Source: Cristatella mucedo (lineage: Eukaryota > Bryozoa > Phylactolaemata > Cristatellidae). From it: a DNA stretch of 64,000 nucleotides. Positions within the stretch are counted from its first letter, which is position 1, and the number at the start of each line of letters is the position of its first letter. This document shows, one piece after another, positions 32,784 to 43,690 of this stretch. The translations under genes and the position numbers were made by a program. The stretch lies in assembly GCA_009760855.2 (NCBI GenBank), contig WPIO01000042.1, positions 2,864,001-2,928,000 of the forward strand, written 5' to 3'. The notes beneath the pieces are model-generated. The model searched no databases, was not told the DNA's origin, and worked only from the letters and a program-made list of their open reading frames with translations.

Positions 32784-34358
32784 AAAAAGCCTGGATTAGA
32801 CACAGAGGTCCTAGCAAACTATCGTCCAGTTTCCCTTCTTCCATTCTTATCAAAGATTCTTGAAAAAATTATTGCTTAGCAGCTAGTTGAACATATTGAA
32901 AATAATGGAATGTCAGAAACATTTCAATCAGGTTTCAAGAGGCAGCACTCTACCGAAACTGCTCTCCTCCGTGTTAATAATGACATTCTGCGTGGCAACG
33001 ACGACGGGAATGTCACTGCCCTAGCTCTGCTAGATCTGTCTGCTGCCTTCGACACCATTGATCACGAAGTTCTGCTTGAACGACTGAGAACAACGATCGG
33101 TCTGGCAGACGAAGCACTGGCTTGGTTTAAATCATACTTGTCTGATCGTGTGCAATCCGTGTCGTGTGGGGGCCAGGTCTCAGACATGAGAAGGGTCACC
33201 TGTGGAGTCCCTCAAGGGTCTGTACTTGGTCCCTTGCTGTTCTCCATTTATATGCAACCTCTGGGAACAGTGATTAAGGCCCATGGAATAGGATATCACT
33301 TCTATGCTGACGATACTCAGTTGTATTTGTCATTTAAATCGTCGGAATCTGCTGCAGCAACTGAGCAACTGAATGCTTGCCTTGCCGATATTCGATCCTG
33401 GATGTCGGAAAACTTCCTGAAATTAAATGACGATAAAACCGAACTGCTTCTCATAGGACACCCTAAGCGTGTGGCTGCATTAAAAGGCTTTGCTGTTCTA
33501 ATAGGTGATGCTATTGTGCGACCTTCACCACGTACTCGAAATCTAGGTGTCGTATTCGACAGCTGCCTCAATTTCAAAAGCTTCATTCAGAAGACTGCCT
33601 CTACAGCTAGCCATCACATCCGATCCCTATCCAAGATTAGAAGCTGTCTCCCACAGTGGCTTGTAAAAAATTTAACTAGCTCTTTAGTTCTGTCTCGGCT
33701 TGATTATTGTAATTCCCTCTTGGCTGGGCTACCAAAGAAAGCTATTATGCCACTACAGCGGACTATGAATATGGCTGCAAGGCTGGTCTTCAAGTACCAG
33801 CGGTTTGAGCACGTGTCACCTTTGCTGGAAGAGCTAGAATGGTTGCCGGTTGAGCAAAGGATACGGAGCAAAGTTCTTACGCTGACCCACAAGGCCCACC
33901 ACGGCTTGGCTCCTTCATACCTAGCTGAACTGCTGCATCAGTTTCAGCCTGTTCGCGCCCTCAGGTCCTGTGTGGACAATAAATTAGCTGTCCCATTCCT
34001 CCGCTTAAAGACAGTTGGCGACAGAAGCTTTAGCTCTGCAGGTCCTAGACTGTGGAACTCGCTTCCACAATTCTTACGAAACGACATGTACTCTCCAACT
34101 GCCGACTATGGCACATCTTTTTCAGCGGTCCTGAACTGCTACTTCTATGCTACTCACTACCTCAACTGCTCTCCTGACTCTGCTATGCTTCCCACTTTCT
34201 CTTTGTTGCGCGAGACGAAGTCTGTTGGCTACCGAATGCGTACCGAAAGCCGCTTAGGCTGTGAGTGGGCTATACAAAACTCTCCCGCGTAACACCCACA
34301 TGGTCTTTATGACTTGGTGGAGTTACTGACGGAGATACATTACATTACATTACATTAC
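32784..34358 (+). mobile_element. LINE-B, best-preserved copy (1.57 kb, 5'-truncated)
   Basis: Starts inside RT at LKKPGLDTEVLANYRPVSLL, with one in-frame nonsense codon (TAG at 32877-32879, where the copy at 29780 has AAG). It is then open to 34292 and ends in (ACATT)n at 34336-34358. A relatively recent insertion judged by the long open frame. Confidence 0.93.
32910..34292 (+). CDS. Reverse transcriptase of LINE-B (L2/CR1 type), partial
   Basis: 460 codons. Visible RT motifs: LLDLSAAFDTIDH (residues 40-52, catalytic Asp block), TCGVPQGSVLGPLLF (97-111) and YHFYADDTQLYL (129-140, catalytic YADD), then the thumb and the L2-type C-terminal region (EWLPVEQRIRSKVLTLTHKA; GDRSFSSAGPRLWNSLP). The enzyme copies its own RNA at a nicked target site by target-primed reverse transcription. 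The endonuclease domain and RT N-terminus are missing, and a stop lies 11 codons upstream of the chosen ATG in the same frame, so the start is only the first Met after it. The frame runs on through the terminal GCCGCTTAGGC block, ending 40-odd bases before the tail, so the 3' recognition structure overlaps coding sequence. Autonomous activity is not expected. Confidence 0.9.
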   Translation: MSETFQSGFKRQHSTETALLRVNNDILRGNDDGNVTALALLDLSAAFDTIDHEVLLERLRTTIGLADEALAWFKSYLSDRVQSVSCGGQVSDMRRVTCGVPQGSVLGPLLFSIYMQPLGTVIKAHGIGYHFYADDTQLYLSFKSSESAAATEQLNACLADIRSWMSENFLKLNDDKTELLLIGHPKRVAALKGFAVLIGDAIVRPSPRTRNLGVVFDSCLNFKSFIQKTASTASHHIRSLSKIRSCLPQWLVKNLTSSLVLSRLDYCNSLLAGLPKKAIMPLQRTMNMAARLVFKYQRFEHVSPLLEELEWLPVEQRIRSKVLTLTHKAHHGLAPSYLAELLHQFQPVRALRSCVDNKLAVPFLRLKTVGDRSFSSAGPRLWNSLPQFLRNDMYSPTADYGTSFSAVLNCYFYATHYLNCSPDSAMLPTFSLLRETKSVGYRMRTESRLGCEWAIQNSPA

Positions 34359-34715
34359 ATTATATGATAAATTTAATGGGCTTAAGACTGAACCGTGAGC
34401 AACCCCATACTTTAAGCATTCCCGGATGACCGAAAACCATTTACATCATCATCTCTCACTATGTTAGGATCTAACCCAATGTAGCACCATGCAATATATC
34501 TAGGCATGTCGAGAGGCGTTTGCATAGGAATTGGTGGTCTACTTTATCAAATGCTGGCGAGAGGTGTTGGAGAAACACCTTAAAGACCCTATTATGTATG
34601 ATCTGCATTGTTCAGAATGCCATTGAAAGCATGAAGGAGAGCAGTTTCTGTGGATTGGCTATTAAAAGAACCTTGTACTGTGCGAATGCCTAATTGCCAT
34701 ATGGAGTCTCTGTAG
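34359..34715 (-). mobile_element. Decayed RT fragment of a third L2/CR1-like lineage
   Basis: The complement reads QSTETALLHAFNGILNNADH, then, after frame breaks, LSPAFDKVDHQFLCKRL, equivalent to the HSTETALL...LSAAFDTIDHxVLLERL region. The wording differs from both LINE-A and LINE-B. No tail seen. Confidence 0.6.
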
Positions 34716-34721
34716 TTAAAA

Positions 34722-35228
34722 ATAATAATAATAATAATAATGCACTTGATAAAGCGCCCTCAGAGAATTCAATCTCTTTCTAGGTGCTTCACATTTGCTG
34801 CCAAGGAAACACGGTCGAATGATGAGACACGAATAACATGGTTAGGGGTGACATGCAGAGGGTCTGCATGCACTGTGCCAGCTCGGATAAGCACATAAAG
34901 GACGAATCACCGGGACCCATAAATGCTGTCACGGATAGGTACGTTTTAAAGTTTTTTTAAATGTAATCAAGTCAAGGGATGTCGTGACGCAAGGGATGTC
35001 GTGACGCAAGTCAGAAGTGAGTTCCAGGCTTTGGGAGCATACGAACTAAATGCACGGTCTCCAAAGGATTTAATGTTTGTACGAGGTATAGGTAAACAGT
35101 TGGATTCCGAAAAGCCGGTGGTGTGATGCTTGGCCTGGTGAGGAAGTAGATCTGATAGGTAGGCTGGAGCCAAAGAATCGAGGGACGTAAAAGTGATCGA
35201 CTAAACCTTGAAGTCGATCTGTTATGCT
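34722..35228 (-). mobile_element. LINE-A 3' fragment, antisense
   Basis: AATAATAATA tail, hairpin, UTR and RT C-terminus (complement MAPAYLSDLLPHQAKHHTTG ... SYAPKAWNSLLT). Includes a small local duplication (AAGGGATGTCGTGACGC twice, 34974-35008). Confidence 0.88.
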
Positions 35229-36550
35229 TGCAAGTTCTCATTAGTTACTACTCTCGGATAAGTATAAATGTGCTGGCATCCTCCGTGCTAACAAGTAATA
35301 ATGCATGTGTACTGATGATGTGTCAGCTGTTGAGACCAGAGACTTGCACTAGTACCTAGAAGGTCAAGTAGTGGATCTACTAAAAATCTTTAAGATTCGT
35401 CTACGAAAACTTCCATGCTTTACCTACTATGTAGTCTAGTTCCACTCAAAGCCGTAGCGAAGCAGCGAGTGAGTGTCAAGCAGTTGGTAGTAGGTGGCTC
35501 GATTGTAGCTTTGTAGACCTTGTCTCATTCACGTGCATTAACTGCTTAAATGAGGACCAAAGTCTTAGACATTTGAATGTGTCCAGTTCATTCGACAGAC
35601 AACAGTGAGAACCAATCGGCTAAGGCCTGCCTGTCGCTATAGAAATGAGGTTCTTAGATAGCTTCCCTGTGTTTTTCTGAGTCGATAGCCGAAATTCTGT
35701 TTTAGCTTAGCAGGCCAAATTGGCACGTAAAAAATTAGCTCTATGGCTACTTACAAATGTGACATAAAACGAGGCTACATTTGAGTGGCTGCGATTACTA
35801 GAGACACTCGTGCTATACGTTTTAATCTCATTTTGAGCCAGGCAGTAGTTTTTTTTTTATCTCGGTGAGGAAATATCGCGAAAAAGTGGGAGGTACCTCT
35901 CAAGAAAGCTTCACATAGCAGCTCGCACAGCGAGTGGTGGAGCCCAGAGGCTGGGAAGGCAACTGCCCCTGTCAGTCTGAACAGGAACAGTTCTTAGAGG
36001 TAGCCGTGATGGCGGTTCTTGCTTCAGCTCTGGCTCTGGCTTGTGACGGGCACCAGGAGCAACGTGGATCTCGGAGATCGACTGGGATCCATCAGTTAAG
36101 TCAGAAGGGGCGATTTGTTAATCCGTCAGAGACCCGCTCAGAGGCTAGGATTAATATGGAGCCAAGAGCGACCACACGGACAGACAACACGGTCTGAGGA
36201 CTAATTTGCTACTTTATGCAAGGTTCTATCTAGGCTAGTAGGCAAGTGCACAAATGCCATCGGCTGAGGGTTTTACGCGAATTAACGAGGCGATTGAACT
36301 CTAAGTATGGCCACCAGGATTTAAGTGTGAGAATCGGCCACGAAGAACTTCGGGAAGCATCCCGATCTTGGGGTCATACTGGCAGAGTCCGTTCGAGCCG
36401 AGGACGGCTGTGACTCGCAATGCAAGCTGGCGAGACTAACTCGGACACTGCTGGTGTCAACCGCCAAGGCCGGCCGTGAGTTCAGCGTATTGAAACTTAA
36501 CAACACTGCACACTTTCAAACGACCGCGGGTGCATAGGAATTCAACGAAG
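35229..36550. other. Unassigned spacer before unit 2
   Basis: No gene or repeat recognised in 1.3 kb. The first-half exon expected for the CARD exon at 37131 was looked for here and not found. Confidence 0.4.
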
Positions 36551-37130
36551 CTATGCTGTTTCGTGCTGATAAGGAAATGTCATGATGGCTAATGGTGCGA
36601 TCGTCACATACTTTCAATATTTACGAAGATCCGCTCTCTATTCTAATATGACTCAATAAGACTTTTAATTTCCACTGTGTTTATTATTGTCGCCAAGGCT
36701 TCCTAGCCCTGCCTACGAGGCCTGGCTTCGCGCCAACCCCAATTACTAAAAAACTGCTGTTGGCTATGCCTAGCTAGTAAGGAAAGGCTAGGGTTTGCTT
36801 GCAACTCGTTCTGGCTGGCTAAGATGTCAGGTGTCGCATGCAGAAAATGTCGGCTCACCTGAGCTGTTGGACGAAAAAAACTTGCTCGATATTAATCCAT
36901 AAGTCAAATGCACACTTTGATTAGCTCCACCAATCCAAATGCAATATTCTTGCCATTCAGTGAATGGCTCAGATTTCTAGCATCTAATGAGGCCTCGGGT
37001 GGTCTTAAGTGGCGATGCAATGGCATCCCTACGAGCAGCGACAGGGCTAGCGTGGGTAGCTAACAACTTTCGCGCTTCGTGAAAGTTTGCTCGTAGTGCT
37101 GCTCAATGAGAAACGTTTTCTTTTTTATAG

Positions 37131-37292
37131 AGATCCCAGACGGGCGCTGTTTCAACTCTTCTCCGTATTTTGACAGCTCGCGGCGAGCCTGCAGTTCAGG
37201 AATTTGCGAATGTATTGGAATCAAAGGAAGTTGAGCTTACTGAGCTGGCTCAAGAGCTTCGCGGCAATGCTGCCTTCGCTATAACGAGGTAG
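37131..37292 (+). CDS. CARD second-half exon (helices 4-6), unit 2
   Basis: Paralogue of 839-1003: acceptor CTTTTTTATAG, phase 0, 53 codons and TAG. Peptide segments AVSTLLRILTARGEPAVQEF and ELTELAQELRGNAAFAITR keep every hydrophobic position of the CARD pattern. It is one codon shorter than unit 1 near its start without a frame break. Several silent differences (GCA/GCT, CAA/CAG, GCG/GCT, GAG/GAA) sit beside few replacements, which supports coding. No first-half exon identified upstream. Confidence 0.65.
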   Translation, partial: RSQTGAVSTLLRILTARGEPAVQEFANVLESKEVELTELAQELRGNAAFAITR

Positions 37293-37779
37293 CACAATTT
37301 TGCATTTCAGTTAGCCAGCTTCAACATGAGCTCTTTCTGTCAGTCGGCTGTCTCACTGAGGTCATTATTTTCCTCGCTCCGGTGTAATAGCTCAAAAGCC
37401 ATCGATAGGCTGACATTTCAGCTGGCATGGCTAAAAACTGACTGCTAAACACTCATTCTAGGGTGTGGCCAAAAAACTCGTCATAAAAGACAGGTCGTCA
37501 TAAGTCATGTGAATTTTTTAGTGGTAATCTTCAAAATGGCGTAATGCCTATCCGAAGCGAAGTAGTCGTTCCGGTGCTAGTATTAAAACTTGGCTTCCTA
37601 ATGCTTGGCTTTGCCTTCGAGTGATGCACAATTAATAAGAAACTACATGGTTCAGTGAACTTCCAGATTATACAAGAGACCCCTGAATAAATCTAGCAAT
37701 CACTTTGTTATCAAAAGTATGCTAGTGCCATCGACAGTAGAGCTTGTGCTCCCAGGCTCGCAAGAAGAAATTTGTTTAG
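37293..37779. other. Spacer or intron, unit 2
   Basis: Matches 1004-1489; nothing recognisable. Confidence 0.5.
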
Positions 37780-37938
37780 CCAGTTCTTGTGCCGATATTA
37801 GCAATCGTAATCTCGTCATTTATTTCAATTCACTGCTCCAATGACGACTTCCGTGCTGCTGCCATTGGCAAATTATTGGCTATTATCTTTGTCCTGTGTC
37901 TTTTCAGTGTACTGCCGTCATCAAAACTGATTTCCTAG
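37780..37938 (+). CDS. Candidate membrane-tail exon, unit 2
   Basis: Same length, frame and stop as 1490-1648. The acceptor is TTTGTTTAG here versus TTTTGCAG in unit 1, so the AG is kept although the surrounding bases differ. Hydrophobic stretches PVLVPILAIVISSFISIHC and IGKLLAIIFVLCLFSVLP. Coding status unproven. Confidence 0.3.
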   Translation, partial: PVLVPILAIVISSFISIHCSNDDFRAAAIGKLLAIIFVLCLFSVLPSSKLIS

Positions 37939-39944
37939 CATCCACCCGGCTTTCATAGAACGGTCGCATTATGCAGGTTGCATGGCCGCGCTGGACCTCA
38001 CCTGGGTGGTGTTTTCATTCTACATTGGCTGTTGCTTTTAGCGAGCTATTTCGCGGCAGACTACGTGCAGCAGTAGCTGGCTCAGTGACGGCAGGCCAGC
38101 AGCAGGTTTGTCTTCGGCTTAAAGTCTGCCGGCTGCATAGTGTCAAGTTTCGACCGAGGATATTTTCGTCCGTGGTAGCTTCGAAGTCTTGGTTTCAGAC
38201 TCTAACCGTGCGCTCTCTGTTGGAATGAGGTAACCCTTTGAATTATGTATTCATTTCGATAGTGCTAAACATTGTATTGAACCAGCTTGAACAAGTGGTT
38301 CACGTTTGTACACGCCTAAAACGGTCCACGGCAATTTACTGTAACACGAGCGAGGAATTGGAGACACTTTACAAGCTGACACCCTGAAAATCCTTTCTTT
38401 TAACTGAATGCAGGCGGTAGTTTCTAGCGAGATTCGCCGAAAGAAAGCTAGGCATGTTAATGTATAGCACCCAGTTTTTCGGCAACCCGTGTTGTTTTAA
38501 GTCGATCCATGTTTGAGCGCATGCAGTAATTGCTCTGTTCTCCATTCTTTATGCGCATGACTCGTCAGCCTTACACTGAACGATGTCAATGTGTCGAGAG
38601 GATGTCGATGTGCCGAGATACGTATGAGCGGAATGTACTCCTGTACTATACGCATTCGCCTGTCGCCTTATCTAGGACTGTCAGTGATAGGCTAGGCGGT
38701 ATGCAGCAGAGCTGTTTTCGAAAGACCTCATTTTTAGTAGACAGGACCGAACGAAGTCAAGTTTATTGACGATGACATCACGCGATTAGATCACGTGCCA
38801 TTAGGTGGCTTAGTGAGAGCCTGGTTTTTCCAATATTTGAAGAAACAGTTAGATGATCTTACGTCAGACGGCAATGCACTCTGGCCTTAAGCCTCTACTT
38901 TAACAAGCAGACAATTCGATTGATTTCATGCCATTTTTTATGGCAACGGCTGTCCTTGTGGCAAATCTGAATGCTTGTTTCTTTACTAACAAGTCCCATA
39001 TTGGTGCTAGTTTCGAGATTAGTGCCCGCTCAGTCCCAAATCATCTGCTGTGCTATCTAGGGTTTAGCCAGTTAGTGCAGAGTGAAGAGCCAAATGAGCT
39101 AACACTGCTCATCAGTTTTCGGGCTGAGCACATTGAAAAAGTTTGCTTCGACTTGTGCACCTATGTAACAGACGACTATTCCCATGACTAGTAATAATTT
39201 CGGCGACCAAACCAAAGTAGCCAACTCGTCGCTGGCAGCCTTTTCATCAGGAGTGGCATTCGTCTGTCCACTTATATCTACCCACCCGTGACCCGACAAA
39301 GCTTGCAAAATTGGAATCAGCCAAGAACTCAGCTGCCGAGCCAAGTGGGCTCCCAGTCACTCTATCCGGGCTTTCTACGATGCACTCAAAGCGTCTAGGC
39401 AATACTTCCTTGCAAAGCGCTCTCGGCACCAACTTTGAAAGTGTTCCGTCATAGACACTGGATAAAATCAGTTGGAGATCATCCACACTTTTATTTCGAG
39501 ACGTGACTGTAGTTTCATTCCACCCTGCTTTGCAGCAAATCGAACTCGCTCAACTTCAACTCCGTTTACGCATGCAGCAATGAAGTTCACTCTTGGACGG
39601 TCACAAACTTGTTCATACTAAATAATGATAAAACCCTTACTACTTTTGAGGAAACTTAATATTCCTCTAAAATTGCAACTATTTACCCTTTAACTAAATC
39701 TGACCATCGTATCTCCCGTGGCTTTTGCACGGAATCTGGGTGCGGTGTTCCTCAGTGACTTTACTAACTGACCTGACCGTCCCCACTGAAATGACAACAT
39801 CTAAACAGAAGCTTACAACGCACCTGTATACTTCAGCATTTGGTGGGTCTTTGTGATTCTTCCTTCATGTGTATATACCTGCTTACAGTATGTCTGCTGC
39901 TTGCAGATTGCACCGTCAATCCTTTGGTAATGCTTTCTATGCAG
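37939..39944. other. Spacer, unit 2, with candidate exon and antisense open frame
   Basis: Matches 1649-3640. The counterpart of the candidate exon at 2469 lies at about 38750-38869 (ITRLDHVPLGGLVRAWFF). The counterpart of the antisense open frame is 39247-39549 on the minus strand. No other feature recognised. Confidence 0.4.
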
Positions 39945-40017
39945 CATCTGTAAAGTGCTTAGATGGAGACTCAGTCCTCCGATGGTGCTATACAAATTAA
40001 TTACTATGATCAATATT
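39945..40017 (+). mobile_element. Short LINE-A-type tail insertion
   Basis: A diverged hairpin (AAGTGCTTAGATGGAGACT) and ending only. It starts the stretch of about 1 kb that unit 1 lacks near 3650. Confidence 0.6.
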
Positions 40018-41060
40018 GTTATTATTACCTAATACCAACTAAGTGACCTCATCAGATCATCATTCAATTTAAAGTTCGTTTAACTTACCAAACTCATTCT
40101 TGAGTAGAGACGGATAGCACACAGCCAAGATGGTCCCTGGATTTTGTCACATCCTATCCAATCCTCTGAAACTTTCAACTTGCTAGTCTCCCCACCCATA
40201 CGCTTGGAGGCTTACAGTTGGTAAATGACGTGCACGGCCTGGGTATCCTCTCACAAACGCCTCTTTCTGGTTATGCGAAAGTACTAAAAAGAACACTAGC
40301 TGATTCAATAGCCTCTTTTTACAGCTACAGAAGAGCCTTTACGGTGAGCCATCACGGCTCACACAAAACTACCCATTGACCTGCTCTGGCTCCCATAACT
40401 TCACATAACTTCATAACAGCTTAGCCGTAACGAACTCATATTCCTCTTAACTCTCTTGAACGGGCAAAGCCTATCTGAAATACTCAAGTGCAAAGCTTGT
40501 CATTGTAATGCTTTCTCCAAATGTCTCAAATTTCTTAGCTGTGCCTCTAATCAATCTCAATTTTTTTATACTGCATTAATTTGGTAGGCTACCAAGCATT
40601 GACCTCCCCCCCACCCACTTGACCGATGTCACCACATCCCCTGACTTAGGAACGACCGTGCTAAATACTCACCGGTCCCTCGCAGAATTCTCCTTTGTTG
40701 AGTATGCGATATGTAACAAGTAAGTGCAGGACATCGCAAACCAAGTGAGGTTTTCCCACTGTAAGAATATGTTCATAATTTTTATATGTCCGGTGCTCGC
40801 CCTTTGTTGAAGTGTGAACCTTTTTTATTCGCGTAATTTGATTTTGTAAGATGCTTATCGCTTCAGATGAATCACTTTCGCGTTCGGCACGCCTGCGTTT
40901 GGTCTTACTGTGAACAGATGATTGCACTAGTTTGTTAGCCTGCATTAACCCAGACTTGCAATAATCTAGATTAAAATTGCATGCCTTTCTGCTTTGCTGT
41001 CGAACTGTAGCCACTTCTCAGTTAATAATTGCCGTCTGATATCAAGTTGCTGTTTTCTAG
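40018..41060. other. Upstream of CARD cassette 2
   Basis: Contains a SINE-B remnant (about 40298-40375, AGCCTTTACGGTGAGCC). From 40212 it is the left part of the segment repeated in tandem at 45694. No coding sequence recognised. Confidence 0.5.
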
Positions 41061-41250
41061 TCAGCAAAATCTACCACCATCACAGCAACGACAGCGTTCA
41101 CAAGCATCACAACATGCTACTCTTGGCGAAGCATTCAGAAGAGCATCTGATGAGCTCGTCAACAGCTTAACACAGCAGGAAGTCGATATGATTAGCAGGA
41201 ACCTACACTCACGACGTTTTATTTTAAAACCAGAGCAAGAGACAATTGAG
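41061..41250 (+). CDS. CARD cassette 2, first exon
   Basis: Acceptor TGTTTTCTAG, phase 2 start, donor GAG/GTATGA phase 0, exactly 190 bases as in cassettes 1 and 3. Linker QQNLPPSQQRQRSQASQ, then CARD helices 1-3: AFRRASDELVNSLTQQEVDM, then ISRNLHSRRFILKPEQETIE. The helix-3 region (FILKPEQET) differs from FIIDAE in the other cassettes. The intron to the second exon is 1745 bases because a LINE-A sits in it. Confidence 0.78.
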
Positions 41251-41407
41251 GTATGAAAACATCGATGCTCATTTTTTTCGCATAGCTTCGACTTCAAATG
41301 TGAAGCTCTGTGCTCTACGGCATTGTCGTTAGCGTCAGGTAATACTTACAGAACTGACTTCATGCCAGAGCGTAATACGTATGTCGACAGTTAAATTTTC
41401 GTTTTTA

Positions 41408-42707
41408 TAATAATAATAACAACGCACTTGATAAAGCGCCCTCAGAGAACTTAATCTCTCTCTAGGCGCTTTACATTTGCTGCAAAGGGAAATGCAATTG
41501 AATGGTGAGTAATACCATGCTTGAGAAACAAACAAGATGAATAACATGGTTAGGGGTGACATGCACAGGGTCACCATGCAAATGTGGTTAGTGGCAGCAT
41601 GCACAGTGTCAGCACGCATAAGCACATCAAGGACGAATCACAGGGACCCACTAAATGCTGTCCTAAATAGGTGTGTCTTAAAGTTCTTTTTAAATGTGGT
41701 CAGGTCAGGGGTTGTTCTGACGGAGGTCGGGAGGGAGCTCCAGGCTTTGGGAACATAAGAACTAAATGCACGGTCTCCAAAGGATTTGAGGTTTGTACGA
41801 GGTATTGGTAAACTGTTGGATTCCGAAAAGCGGTATTACGATGCTTGGCCTGATGTGGGAGTATGTCGGAGAGATAGGCTGGAGCCATAGAATGAAGGGA
41901 CTTAAAAGTGAGCGATAAAACCTTGAAGTCAATCCGCTGCTTGACTGGTAGCCAGTGCAGGTCGGCGAGAAGTGGAGTAATGTGGCAACTGCGACGCTCA
42001 CGACAGACAAGCCTAGCTGCAGAGTTTTGCACCAGCTGCAATCGCACATGCTGGTAGACCAGTAAGCAGTGAGTTGCAGAAGTCGAGACGAGATGTCACG
42101 AATGCATGGACCAACTTGGACGTGGTATCCTTATCTAAACAAGCCCGAATTTTAGCAATGTTATGAAGCTGAAAATAGGTAGATTTGACTGTGGAGCTGA
42201 TATGGTCGTCTAACGAGAGGTCGCTTTGAAATATTACACCTAGATTTCGAGCTGATTCAACTGGAGATATGCTGGCAGAGCCAATTTTGAGAGTCAGCTT
42301 TTCCAATCTCTGAATCACACTGGGTTTGCCCATAACTAGTAAGTTAGTTTTATCATCGTTTAGTTTTAGATAATTTGCTATCATCCATGTGCGGATGTCA
42401 TCAATGCATGCAGCAAGTGAGTTGAGAGAATTTGAGGTGCTCGAAGGCTGGGAGGGATCAAAGCAAAGGTACAACTGAGTGTCATCCGCATAGAAGTGAA
42501 AGCCTAGATTGTGCTTGGCAATCACATCAGCAAGAGGGAGAGCATAAACCGTGAAAGAGCCGGACCTAGCACGGAGCCCTGAGGTACTCCATATTTCAGA
42601 GGTACTTCAGATGATCTTTGTCCATTCACGTCAATACTCTGGAGTCTCCCACTGAGATAGGACCTGAACCACTGCAGAGCAGTGCCAGTGATTCCCAGGC
42701 GAGACGA
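41408..42707 (-). mobile_element. LINE-A insertion inside the CARD cassette 2 intron
   Basis: An antisense 1300-bp insertion flanked by GTTTTTA (41401-41407 and 42708-42714). Introns 1 and 3 have the uninterrupted site. The complement encodes RT from SSRLGITGTALQWFRSYLSG through YGVPQGSVLGP, a one-base frameshift, MIAKHNLGFHFYADDTQLYL and the C-terminal region, then UTR, hairpin and ATT tail. 5'-truncated. Confidence 0.93.
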
Positions 42708-42995
42708 GTTTTTAAAGGATTAACTTCATTATATAGTACTAGCCCTCTATTCATTCGTGGCAGTCAAAGTACTTGAGGGTTTTTCAAATGCTTAGCTACT
42801 TGGATATATGGATCATTGTTTCTGCCTTTAATGCTGCAGGCTCTTATTGAATAAATAATTATGATAATCCCATGCGTATATTCTAAGTAATATGCATATC
42901 TTTTACTTAATACTTTGCGAGATGATTGACTTGGTCGGATTACTCAAGTGGAGTATCTAAATGTGATTCGTCTCTCACTTTTTTCTTTCTCTTAG

Positions 42996-43136
42996 AGTCG
43001 ACCCACTTCGACAGAGAAAGCGAGCTGTTTGATCGACATAATCGCAAAGAAGGGCGACCGGTGTATTGAAGCTCTGGAGGATATATTGCGAAACGACTTT
43101 AACCGAGCTGACTTGGCTGACTTGATTCGCATCTAA
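42996..43136 (+). CDS. CARD cassette 2, second exon with stop
   Basis: Acceptor TTTCTTTCTCTTAG, phase 0, 46 codons, TAA. Peptide SRPTSTEKASCLIDIIAKKG, then DRCIEALEDILRNDFNRADL and ADLIRI. CARD helices 4-6 intact, so the cassette still codes a complete CARD despite the intronic LINE. The downstream AATAAA found in cassettes 1 and 3 is mutated here and a microsatellite splits the following module, so transcript ends may differ. Confidence 0.78.
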   Translation, partial: SRPTSTEKASCLIDIIAKKGDRCIEALEDILRNDFNRADLADLIRI

Positions 43137-43464
43137 AGTGTCTATCTGAAATGAGCAACCACGTGCACAATGTAGCTGCTGCAGTGCTATTTCTTCTGTC
43201 ACGGGGTAGTTCTTGCATAAAGATGTGATGCTGAATTTGATTGAGCTTCTTTGAAATGTGAATACACTCCGAAGCTCCTGGGTTTCAGCTAATGATATTT
43301 GTTACTTATTGAAGAGCTACCACTGCATTTTCTCCCAATTGAAGCTTTTTGCAAAAGAGTAGTTAAAGCAAATTGTTCTATTTTTCTTTCAACGCAGTTC
43401 TGACTGATGAAATATTTTTCATTTCACAGAGATTAATGTCGGGTACACATTAATGCCAAAGTAC

Positions 43465-43551
<87 letters not shown>

Positions 43552-43690
43552 CAGAGAGACAGAGAGAGATAGAAAGCTAGAGTGACAGAAAAAGAGAGAG
43601 AGTGAGTGAGTGAGTGAGTGAGTGAGTGAGTGAGTGAATGAATAAGTGAGTGAGTCAGTGAGTGAGTCAGTGAGTGAGTAAGAAAAAGAG
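43465..43690. repeat. (GA)n and (GAGT)n microsatellite block
   Basis: About 140 bases of GA repeat followed by GAGT repeats. It replaces the middle of the module conserved after cassettes 1 and 3. Long repeat readings on either strand are artefacts. Confidence 0.95.

Noticed and set aside
36350-36536. Plus-strand reading with KLARLTRTLLVSTAKAGREF, superficially like CARD helices 4-5
   Set aside because: No acceptor in the right phase, no counterpart in unit 1, and the helix-6 pattern is missing; probably chance in a GC-rich patch.
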